Origin: an uncultured Ruminococcus sp.
GTDB taxonomy: Bacteria > Bacillota > Clostridia > Oscillospirales > Acutalibacteraceae
Length of the DNA: 5,539 nucleotides
Direction: 5' to 3'
NCBI GenBank assembly: GCA_946414115.1
Contig: CAMKNF010000133.1
Location: 1-5,539 of the forward strand
A model generated the notes under the pieces. The model was not told where the DNA came from. It did not search any database and worked only from the letters and a program-made list of their open reading frames with translations. The translations under genes were made by a program, and so were the position numbers. Positions 1 through 4,633 of the stretch are shown here, piece by piece (the first letter of the stretch is position 1; every line of letters begins with the position of its first letter).

Positions 1-44
1 ATACTTGATGGTGACTGGAGTTCAGACGTGTGCTCTTCCGATCT
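1..44 (+). other. Illumina TruSeq index adapter (contaminant)
   Basis: Bases 11-44 match, as far as I can recall exactly, the read-2/index side of the TruSeq adapter, beginning GTGACTGGAGTTC and ending GCTCTTCCGATCT. Bases 3-10 (ACTTGATG) sit where an 8-base i7 index belongs, and bases 1-2 (AT) fit the end of the P7 primer. This is what the reverse complement of a read running through a short insert looks like. Genomic sequence starts at about 45. Any protein called from the GTG at 30 carries five adapter-derived residues (MLFRS). Confidence 0.97.
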
Positions 45-392
45 CCGCTTACAACGCTTGAAAAAAGATGGCTGAAATCATTGCTGGACGATCCGAGAAT
101 AAAGCTATTTGACGTTTCTGCAAAGGGACTTGAAGACGTTGAACCGCTTTATAATCGTGATACCTTTGTCTATTTTGATAAATACAGCGACGGTGATGAT
201 TTTGAAAATCCCGAATATATCAGAAATTTCAGAACTATTTTAAATGCGATAAAAGAAAAAAGAAAGCTTATAGTACGCTTTAAATCGCACAGGGGAAAAG
301 TGCATACTTTATGCGTAATCCCTCACAGACTTGAGTATTCGCAAAAGGACGATAACACAGGTTGCACTGCTCTATCAGAATATGGCTTATGA
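45..392 (+). pseudogene. WYL-domain regulator, internal fragment
   Basis: This is an internal piece of a WYL-domain protein, a family of transcriptional regulators in which a WYL ligand-sensing domain usually follows a winged helix. The opening PLTTLEKRWLKSLL, then DPRIKLF, LEDVEPLY and the aromatic/acidic run YFDKYSDGDD, resemble clostridial WYL proteins I know. The stretch RKLIVRFKSHRGK...IPHRLEYSQKDD is the first strand region of the WYL domain. The 5' end is missing because the contig starts in adapter. After QKDD (about base 353) the family pattern stops and the frame ends in an unrelated tail (NTGCTALSEYGL). That tail is an out-of-frame reading of the rtcB fragment beginning there. Neither end is native, so no working regulator is encoded. 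The WYL assignment is fairly sure; the regulated genes are unknown. Confidence 0.72.
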
Positions 393-936
393 TATTCTTT
401 GCGGAAAGGATAAGCTGTTTGAAACGCAGAAAAAGCTGATAGAAGATTATAAGGCACAGGGCAGAAGAAGTGAAATTCAAAATGCTATAAAAGAATTAAA
501 GAAAAGTTTTAAGGCAAAAACAACCGATGTTCCTAAGGAGCTTTGCTACCTTACGGGAGAATACAGACAGCAGTATCTTGACGATATGCGTATATGTCAG
601 CAGTTTGCCGTACTCAACAGAGAAACAATTGCAAATATAATCCTTGAAAAGATGTTCGGTAAAAGTTTATCGGATTTCGAGAATTTTCAGACAATTCACA
701 ATTACATTGATTTGGAAAGCAATATTGTCAGAAAAGGCGCAGTATCAGCAAAAAGCGGTGAAAAACTTCTAATTCCTATCAATATGCGTGACGGAAGTCT
801 TATCTGCGTAGGCAAGGGAAACGAGGACTGGAACTGTTCCGCTCCCCACGGAGCAGGCAGACTTATGAGCCGTACAGCGGCTTTTGAAAGCCTTTCGCTT
901 GCTGAATTTCAAAAGCAGATGCAGATTTCTGATTAA
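355..936 (+). pseudogene. rtcB: RtcB RNA ligase, internal fragment
   Basis: RtcB is a Mn/GTP-dependent ligase that joins RNA 2',3'-cyclic phosphate or 3'-phosphate ends to 5'-OH ends in tRNA splicing and RNA repair. The frame gives QVALLYQNMAYDIL, GRRSEIQ, VPKELCYL, FAVLNRETIA, TIHNYIDLE, KGAVSAKSGEKLLIPINMRD and GKGNEDWNCSAPHGAGRLMSR, a textbook RtcB C-terminal half. His codon 847-849 (SAPHGAGR) corresponds to the guanylylated histidine, and His 697-699 (HNYID) to a metal ligand. About the first 180 residues of a ~400-residue enzyme are missing, including the GVDIGCG cysteine and the HSGSR histidine. The end is also lost: after FQKQMQ (base 924) the family would continue with a Gly-Ile-type segment, but here ISD and a stop follow. 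A TTG at 331 opens this frame but lies in WYL sequence and is not a real start. The enzyme would be inactive. Confidence 0.85.
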
Positions 937-1011
937 AGGCACATAGTTTTGCTGCATCGCAAAATTAATTGAGCCGCTTATTTCACCGCTTACAGTAATT
1001 TTGTCACTCAT
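922..1011 (-). pseudogene. N-terminal stub, probable DUF4011-type protein
   Basis: On the minus strand an ATG at 1011 begins MSDKITVSGEISGSINFAM followed by QQNYVPLIRNL. The block INFAMQQNYVPLIRNL resembles the start of large DUF4011/DUF3320 helicase-like proteins of Firmicutes, as I recall them. A weak AGGGAT ribosome site lies about ten bases upstream. After residue ~30 (base ~922) the minus frame is only the antisense of rtcB, so more than 95 percent of the presumed gene is absent. It meets the rtcB fragment head to head at bases 922-930. The start looks native; the family name is a moderate guess from a short stretch. Confidence 0.4.
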
Positions 1012-1147
1012 TTTATCATATCCCTTCAGATAGATGGGCTATCTATTATTGTCGGTGTCAGTGGAAATAGAGTGTTAGGTCTGCAATTAAGAGAAGTTGT
1101 ATCATTAACCAATTCCCCATTACAATTAAAAGCACTTGTTCCTCACA
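1012..1147. other. Unassigned stretch between gene fragments
   Basis: No recognisable gene. A plus-strand frame is open from before 1012 to the TAA at 1144-1146 and reads GLSIIVGVSGNRVLGLQLRE then VVSLTNSPLQLKALVPHIM. It is protein-like but has no start or ribosome site of its own, and I do not recognise it. A 6-bp hairpin (ATAGAT, loop GGGCT, ATCTAT) lies around 1030-1046. The stretch may be a scrap of another gene between two breakpoints or the 5' region of the stub at 922-1011. Confidence 0.3.
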
Positions 1148-1360
1148 TTATGTAAATGAAAGCAACAGTTCATCATCAAGAAGCTTATGACGATAGGGCA
1201 TAGACTCAAGAGAAAGTAAGTGCATTTTTATAGAATTATATATTCGTTTTGCGATTTCAGGCTCTTTCAGAGTATATGAAATATATTTAACTATTTCATT
1301 CAAATCATTTACCGCACGGGGTTCAAAAATTATTTTATACTTCTCCAAAGCCGTACTCAC
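1148..1360 (-). pseudogene. RelE/ParE-family toxin, C-terminally truncated
   Basis: ParE/RelE toxins are small proteins of about 95-105 residues that act on gyrase or on ribosome-bound mRNA and are held in check by a partner antitoxin. The visible sequence YKIIFEPRAVNDLNEIVKYI, EPEIAKRIYNSI and SLESMPYRHKLLDDELL follows the family pattern. Such proteins then continue with a strand carrying R-x-x-x-V-x-N-Y and a final RILYxRR strand. Here the frame turns into LLSFT and a stop, so roughly the last 30 residues, which carry most active-site residues in RelE-type toxins, are gone. The break is near 1160-1168. The likely GTG start at 1360 overlaps the end of the antitoxin gene by 26 bases; a TTG at 1348 is the alternative. 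Translation is probably coupled. The toxin is presumably inactive. Confidence 0.75.
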
Positions 1361-1607
1361 TTTCTATTTCAGCAAAAACATCTTCGGCAGGAATACCCGA
1401 TGTGGGAGTTATGCAGTCGAGTCCTTCCGATAAAAGACGGTGCAATTCATTTTTACCGCAAAGCCTTTCGTATTCAGCATTTGAAAGAACAACCAAATCG
1501 CCTGTACCGTTTTTAGTGATGAAAACAGGTTCATTATATTTGTTGCAGAAATCTGAAATTTCATTATATTTATTTCTCAAATCCGAGCTTGGTCTGATGT
1601 TTGCCAT
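1335..1607 (-). CDS. Phd/YefM-type antitoxin
   Basis: This 90-residue antitoxin would bind the neighbouring ParE/RelE toxin and repress its own promoter. The N-terminal MANIRPSSDLRNKYNEIS, the NKYNEPVFITKNGTGDLVVL strand and SNAEYERL are the Phd/YefM DNA-binding fold. The acidic tail with PAEDVFAEIESEYGFGEV is the toxin-wrapping part. I start it at ATG 1607 rather than the upstream ATG at 1637, because a perfect AGGAGGT lies six bases before 1607 and because the predicted promoter puts the transcription start near 1631, after the upstream ATG. The gene comes first in the operon and overlaps the toxin gene. It appears complete, so this is an intact antitoxin with a broken partner. Confidence 0.88.
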   Translation of the reverse strand: MANIRPSSDLRNKYNEISDFCNKYNEPVFITKNGTGDLVVLSNAEYERLCGKNELHRLLSEGLDCITPTSGIPAEDVFAEIESEYGFGEV

Positions 1608-1613
1608 ATATTT

Positions 1614-1620
1614 ACCTCCT
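1614..1620 (-). promoter_or_regulatory. Ribosome binding site of the antitoxin
   Basis: AGGAGGT, a full match to the anti-Shine-Dalgarno sequence, is followed by six bases and the ATG at 1607. It decides the antitoxin start in favour of MANIRPSS. Confidence 0.88.
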
Positions 1621-1636
1621 GATTGTATCATACTCA

Positions 1637-1667
1637 TATTATATCAGAATATTGATATAATATCAAT
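1637..1667. promoter_or_regulatory. Nested palindromic operator
   Basis: Two inverted repeats overlap here. ATTGATAT-A-ATATCAAT (1651-1667) is a perfect 17-base palindrome over the -35 box. TATTATATCA (1637-1646) and TGATATAATA (1653-1662) are exact 10-base inverted repeats around a 6-base spacer and cover the -10 box. A dimeric Phd/YefM protein bound here would occlude RNA polymerase. The role is inferred from position; the symmetry is directly visible. Confidence 0.7.
1638..1666 (-). promoter_or_regulatory. Sigma-A promoter of the toxin-antitoxin operon
   Basis: Read on the minus strand, TTGATA (1666-1661) is the -35 box and TATAAT (1643-1638) the -10 box, separated by exactly 17 bases. 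The -10 is preceded by TG plus one base, an extended -10. Transcription should begin near 1631, giving a leader of about 24 bases before the antitoxin ATG. Both boxes lie inside inverted repeats, as expected for an autoregulated antitoxin promoter. Confidence 0.82.
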
Positions 1668-1790
1668 AGCTATTTTGCTCATTTACAACTGAATATATCT
1701 TGCACAAAATAAACATTTCTTTAAACACTCGTCAGGAAAGTATTTTTATTATGGGAGTTTCTCCTGCAACGAATCACCTCCACCAAATAA
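1668..1790. other. Intergenic stretch without a gene
   Basis: No gene seen. The only notable motif is ATCACCTCC at 1773-1781. On the minus strand it reads as a strong Shine-Dalgarno (GGAGGTGAT), but the following TTG opens only a six-codon frame. Continuing to CACCTCCACCA (1775-1785), it resembles a tRNA or tmRNA 3' end, yet no T-arm precedes it. It may be a remnant of an RNA gene or element end. Confidence 0.35.
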
Positions 1791-1838
1791 GAACCGCAAT
1801 TTTGATACAAAGCGTATCTAAATTGCGGTTCATTTTTT
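1791..1838 (+). terminator. Long hairpin with T-tract, terminator-like
   Basis: GAACCGCAATTT (1791-1802) pairs perfectly with AAATTGCGGTTC (1820-1831). After one T-T mismatch the inner stem GATAC/GTATC continues around an AAAGC loop. CA and a run of six T follow, so it terminates plus-strand transcription. No plus-strand gene is visible just upstream, so it may be left over from a lost gene. Alternatively it may be an end structure of the IS91-type element on the other strand. Confidence 0.7.
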
Positions 1839-1871
1839 ACTTTACTTTATAGGAAACTACTCGAAAAAGAG

Positions 1872-1907
1872 TAAAAAAGAAAAAAGTGCCTACTGAAGAG
1901 CAGGCAC
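1872..1907 (-). terminator. Intrinsic terminator of the minus-strand operon
   Basis: Minus-strand transcripts arriving from the small acidic gene meet GTGCCT (1907-1902) and AGGCAC (1891-1886) with a ten-base loop, followed directly by a long U-rich run (minus reading of 1885-1872: TTTTTT, C, TTTTTT). The position, 22 bases past the stop codon at 1930, fits the end of this operon. Confidence 0.82.
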
Positions 1908-1929
1908 AACAAGAAAAGATGTAGTGGGA

Positions 1930-2118
1930 TTAAAAAAGAAAAAAGTCAACTACATCGTCGTCATCAAGGTTATTAAAAATGTCATTATCTTCATGTAAGA
2001 AATAATCCATATCAAGAAGGTCATCGTCGGACATATTTTTAATATCTTTTTTAGACATACCTTCAGGGGGATTATTAATGTATTTCTGTCTGAGTTCCTC
2101 AATCTGTTGTTTGTTCAT
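1930..2118 (-). CDS. Small acidic protein next to IS91 transposase
   Basis: A 62-residue protein of unknown function. The N-terminal half is a charged helix (MNKQQIEELRQKYINNPPEG) followed by MSKKDIKNMSDDDLLDMDYF. The C-terminal half is strongly acidic (HEDNDIFNNLDDDD) and ends in a hydrophobic VVDFFLF. There is no signal peptide and no membrane segment. The ATG at 2118 has a GGAGGTC ribosome site eight bases upstream. It lies 44 bases downstream of the transposase fragment on the same strand and ends before a clear terminator, so the two formed one operon. It is probably an accessory or passenger gene of the insertion element, since similar small proteins seem to accompany Y2 transposases in gut Clostridia (from memory, not checked). 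It appears intact. Confidence 0.72.
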   Translation of the reverse strand: MNKQQIEELRQKYINNPPEGMSKKDIKNMSDDDLLDMDYFLHEDNDIFNNLDDDDVVDFFLF

Positions 2119-2126
2119 AAAATCGA

Positions 2127-2156
2127 CCTCCGAAAAGATAATAACATAAACGGAGG
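2127..2156 (-). promoter_or_regulatory. Inverted repeat covering the ribosome site
   Basis: On the minus strand, CCTCCG (2156-2151) can pair with CGGAGG (2132-2127) across an 18-base AT-rich loop. The second arm is the ribosome binding site of the small acidic gene, so the stem would hide it. The structure starts just after the transposase stop codon. Ribosomes finishing the transposase could therefore affect it, a possible translational switch. The stem is only 6 bp, so the role is inference. Confidence 0.45.
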
Positions 2157-2162
2157 AAAAAG

Positions 2163-2468
2163 TTAAGAGGAAATAAGCAATCGAAGTTTTTCAACAGCCT
2201 TTCTGTATAAATCATCAAGAGGAACCGGTTTGTGGTTGTGGAATAATTCTAACAGAGACATTTGATTACCGCAGGAACACTTTAAAGGGTCATAGCCAAA
2301 AGAATAAGCGATAGAATTGCACCATTTGGTTAAAGAAAGATAAAAAGCCTGTTTAAATTCAGGAATAGCCTTACAAAGCTTTTTATCCGATTCACGGTGT
2401 CTTGCGTAGATACCGTAATATCTGACCATCTTAAAATGCTTTTCGGGAATATGGTAGTGCCGCCTGAT
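2163..2468 (-). pseudogene. IS91-family transposase, C-terminal fragment
   Basis: IS91-type (HUH, Y2) transposases drive rolling-circle transposition. The sequence RRHYHIPEKHFKMVRYYGIY, followed by ARHRESDKK and ending with the Cys pair in YDPLKCSCGNQMSLLELF, matches the C-terminal part of these enzymes as found in gut Clostridia. A full protein is usually near 350-400 residues; about 100 remain. The N-terminal zinc-binding region and the HUH nuclease core are gone. The open frame extends upstream to 2528, but the residues MEKSSQPAVKHSYEVLLLMA there are only an out-of-frame reading of the neighbouring hypothetical gene, with the join at about 2466-2474. It cannot transpose by itself. Confidence 0.78.
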
Positions 2469-2922
2469 CGCCATAAGCAATAGAACCTCGTAGGAATGCT
2501 TCACCGCTGGTTGAGATGACTTTTCCACCGGATTTTTTCAGTTGGTTAAGGTCGATTTCACCATGCTTGATGAGATAATCAATAGCCTTGTACAGCTCCG
2601 GCACCAACTGTGTTATTGCAGTGATTGTGGCTACGGTCAATCCGGCTTTCAGAGCATGGTCTAAATAAGAAACGCGCACTTCTGCAAGCTGGGTCTCTTT
2701 GGATATGCCATGCTTTTCAGGATCGAAGCCGCCGTCTTTTGCTTCTCGTGCAATCGCCTTGGATTCCTTGATTGACAATTCACGGGATTCTACGCCTTCT
2801 CCGTCCGAGACTTTGCCAACTAAATGCTCACCAGTTTCGGTATGAGACGCTGACACATCATGGCGGGTAAGACTGTCTTTAGCGGCCCGTCTTGTTGCCC
2901 AGGCTTTTGCATATTTCAACAC
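2431..2922 (-). pseudogene. Hypothetical protein, truncated at C-terminus
   Basis: I do not recognise a named family. The native part runs from about LKYAKAWATRRAAKDSLTRH to GEAFLRGSIAY (residues 2-150, ending near base 2473). The last 13 residues (GDQAALPYSRKAF) are out-of-frame transposase sequence. Visible features are a basic N-terminus, a charged middle, and one moderately hydrophobic helix at residues 91-118. The real start is uncertain: the TTG at 2922 has no proper ribosome site. A minus frame from ATG 2969 ends in TITENELRC and would flow into this protein after a one-base shift near 2925, which suggests a frameshift or a further breakpoint. Phage- or element-borne origin is a guess. 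Confidence 0.5.
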
Positions 2923-3156
2923 CTTAATTCATTCTCGGTAATCGTTATTGTGATAAACAGATAAAACATTTTTTCTGAAAAACGGTCTCAGACATATATT
3001 TATAGAGCATTTTCATAATATCAGAAGCCTTTCGTCGGAATCAATCATATTTGTGGAATATTCTCCGGTTAGTCTTTGAAATTTCACAAAAAATAAGGGT
3101 GAATATCAGGACTGAAGTCTCTGTTTCTGCTGCAAGATAATTTATTTTACAGAATT
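2923..3156. other. Unassigned stretch before the plus-strand block
   Basis: No supported gene. The plus frame 2957-3079 is open for 40 codons without a start and ends in SIIFVEYSPVSL. The minus frame 3013-3087 encodes 24 residues from a GTG (VKFQRLTGEYSTNMIDSDER...). Another minus frame reads EISKTNRRIFHKYD, a TGA, then FRRKASDIMKML. None has a ribosome site. No clear promoter for the plus-strand genes and no terminator were found. It may be decayed coding DNA. Confidence 0.35.
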
Positions 3157-3159
3157 TAA

Positions 3160-3501
3160 ATTTACTGCGAAGCAGTTGAATTGTTAAGCCGAAAATGCTA
3201 CAATATACAAAGCATATCCTATCGCATATTTGGTGAGGGTAATATCGATCCGGTTATTGAAATGAGACTTGGTGCAGTTGCAGGTGAGTGGTGGAATATT
3301 GCGAAATATTTCTCCGATGGACAGGCAAATCCACGGAAAGATATGTATATGATGACCGGTTGTACCTTGACGTTGACAGACGACGAATTTAAGAGTTTTC
3401 TTTCCGAGATTAATGAAGCGGCAACAAAGTATATGTCAAAACCTGTTAAAGAAGAAAGTGTACCCGGACAGATTTCTATGGTATCATCGCCTGTCAATTA
3501 A
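3160..3501 (+). pseudogene. Possible winged-helix regulator, C-terminal part
   Basis: The frame is open from the TAA at 3157-3159 and gives about 113 residues: EAVELLSRKCYNIQSISYR, GAVAGEWWNIAKYF, and CTLTLTDDEFKSFLSEINEA with a trailing ATKYM. The pattern of a long helix followed by a strand and LTDDEFKSFLSEI resembles the ligand-binding half of ArsR/HTH-20-type winged-helix regulators. The N-terminal DNA-binding domain expected before it is absent, and the TTG at 3181 has no ribosome site, so this is probably 5'-truncated at about 3150-3180. It ends 28 bases before the acetyltransferase gene on the same strand, consistent with a regulator-enzyme operon. The family call is tentative; the coding nature is fairly likely. 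Confidence 0.5.
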
Positions 3502-3529
3502 TTACTGACCGGCTACAGAAAGGAAATTT

Positions 3530-4459
3530 ATGCGAATAATTGAATATTTTACAACGGAAAATAAAGAGCATTGGTTAAACGAAATAAAAAAGTGTGATTG
3601 GGGAGCAGGACAATTTCTGTACCAGCTTTTGTGTGAAAACAATCTCAAAAAAACGGTAGGTGAAACTGCGTTAGTGCCGATGCTTGTAGAGGGTGATGAA
3701 CTGATTTCATTTTGCACCTTTGCTCCGCTTGACGATATACAGCCTACAACTTTATCACCGTGGATTGGTTTTGTGTATACGTTCCCTGATTATCGGGGAC
3801 ATCGCTATGCCGGGATGCTTTTAGACTATGCAGAGAGTATCGCAACTGTTATGGGCCGTGAATACATACATATTTCCACAAATCATATCGGACTATATGA
3901 AAAATATGGATACGAGTTTTTTAAGACGGAAAAAGACATCGATGGCGAGGATTCACGAGTATATCGAAAAGCTCTCGCAACAGAGGGTTCTGAAAAGGAC
4001 AGGCGTTACGAGAATGGTGCAAAGTGGAAAGCAGAAATTGTAAAGAATGCAAGAAAAGATGTTGAAACGGTTGCATATTGCGGATTTTCCTGCAATCATT
4101 GTTTCCTCGGACAGTGGTGCGGAGGCTGTCGTTCTGTATTCAGCTGTTGCTCCTATGGCGCATTTCAGGCAAACGGAAAATGCCCGAATATCGTTTGTTG
4201 TCACGAAAAGGGAATTGACGGCTGCTATGAATGTGATGAATTAGAAAATTGTACGAATGGCTTCTATCAGCCATCTAACGATGGGGCAAATGCCTGCAAG
4301 GCTCAGGCAATGTTTATTAAAAAATATGGAAAAGAAAGGTTTATTCAGGCTCACGACAAATTGCACGAAGCTTATGATTTCAAAAAAACACAGGAAATAC
4401 TTGGAACAAGCGTGGAGGAAGGATTAAAGATATTGGAGGAAACATTGAAAAGCAGATAG
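3530..4459 (+). CDS. GNAT acetyltransferase fused to Cys-rich DUF3795-like domain
   Basis: A 309-residue two-domain protein. Residues 1-150 form a GNAT fold that should transfer an acetyl group from acetyl-CoA: strand WIGFVYTFPDYRGHRYAGML (78-97) carries the CoA-binding loop RGHRYAG, in which the usual central glycine is Arg, and NHIGLYEKYGYEFF (118-131) is the C-terminal GNAT signature. A charged linker follows (150-180). Residues 181-270 match a DUF3795-like domain, with 14 cysteines between 184 and 256 (CGFSCNHC, WCGGC, CC, CPNIVCC, CYEC), suited to zinc or another metal. A helical tail ends in LEETLKSR. An AAGGA ribosome site precedes the ATG. No substrate can be named. The last few codons and the TAG may come from a join with the merR scrap on the opposite strand. 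Confidence 0.9.
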   Translation: MRIIEYFTTENKEHWLNEIKKCDWGAGQFLYQLLCENNLKKTVGETALVPMLVEGDELISFCTFAPLDDIQPTTLSPWIGFVYTFPDYRGHRYAGMLLDYAESIATVMGREYIHISTNHIGLYEKYGYEFFKTEKDIDGEDSRVYRKALATEGSEKDRRYENGAKWKAEIVKNARKDVETVAYCGFSCNHCFLGQWCGGCRSVFSCCSYGAFQANGKCPNIVCCHEKGIDGCYECDELENCTNGFYQPSNDGANACKAQAMFIKKYGKERFIQAHDKLHEAYDFKKTQEILGTSVEEGLKILEETLKSR

Positions 4460-4564
4460 TGCCGTATCGTCATACAGCCTGTAGTCCGACTCGGTATATT
4501 TTGCAGGGTGCAAAAGACCAATCTTGTCGTAGTATTGCAGAGTGCGTATAGCATAGTCATTTAA
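4457..4564 (-). pseudogene. MerR-family regulator, N-terminal domain scrap
   Basis: The minus strand encodes LNDYAIRTLQYYDKIGLLHP followed by AKYTESDYRLYDDTAL. This is the hallmark of a MerR DNA-binding domain: the helix with RTLxYYDxIGLL, the wing, and the YRLYDD segment. MerR proteins bind a spacer-distorted promoter and sense drugs, metals or stress. Only about 36 codons remain. The first helix and start codon are missing upstream, and the dimerisation helix and sensor domain are missing downstream. The fragment overlaps the stop codon of the acetyltransferase gene on the other strand, so a breakpoint lies at about 4445-4460 and another near 4565. Family assignment is strong; function is lost. 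Confidence 0.78.
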
Positions 4565-4633
4565 CGGAATAGTATTTGCTGTACAAGCTCTTGGTGGGGT
4601 AAAGCAGTGAATGAAATCGGAGGAGAGTATTGA
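4565..4633 (+). pseudogene. C-terminal remnant of an unidentified gene
   Basis: After an in-frame TAA (4562-4564) the frame reads SICCTSSWWGKAVNEIGGEY and stops at TGA 4631-4633, directly before the ATG of the hydrolase gene. The composition looks like a real protein end, and the tight stop-start arrangement is typical of translationally coupled operon genes. No start or ribosome site exists, so the rest was probably lost at the join near 4565. I cannot assign a family. Confidence 0.3.
4619..4627 (+). promoter_or_regulatory. Ribosome binding site of the hydrolase gene
   Basis: GGAGGAGAG ends six bases before the ATG at 4634, and its GGAGGAG core ends eight bases before it. This strong site fixes the start at MRNLVIYVHG. 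Confidence 0.8.

Noticed and set aside
30..44. GTG start at 30 for the WYL protein (MLFRS...)
   Set aside because: These codons are Illumina adapter sequence.
331..354. TTG start for a complete RtcB-like protein
   Set aside because: The first eight codons are out-of-frame WYL sequence; the remaining RtcB lacks its N-terminal half, so this is a fragment.
355..1607. A new defence island of WYL regulator, RtcB, helicase-like protein and toxin-antitoxin
   Set aside because: Every member except the antitoxin is truncated and joined at abrupt breakpoints, so the order gives no support for a functional system.
1608..1637. Upstream ATG (MSMIQSGGKY) for the antitoxin
   Set aside because: It lies at or before the predicted transcription start and has no ribosome site; the extra residues would translate the Shine-Dalgarno.
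1402..1692. Plus-strand 96-codon ORF
   Set aside because: Antisense shadow of the antitoxin gene and its promoter; no ribosome site.
1773..1785. 16S rRNA 3' end, tRNA or tmRNA end (ATCACCTCC / CACCTCCACCA)
   Set aside because: Only 9-11 bases match; no T-arm or upstream rRNA sequence is present.
1919..1962. GATGTAGT/ACTACATC inverted repeat at the end of the acidic gene
   Set aside because: The loop is long and T-rich and the better terminator lies just beyond; probably chance or a weak contribution.
3219..3717. Minus-strand ORFs opposite 3160-3717
   Set aside because: Antisense shadows of the plus-strand regulator and acetyltransferase, which have far better protein signatures.
3828..4244. 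Overlapping plus and minus ORFs within the acetyltransferase gene
   Set aside because: Shadows in other frames of the GNAT-DUF3795 gene.
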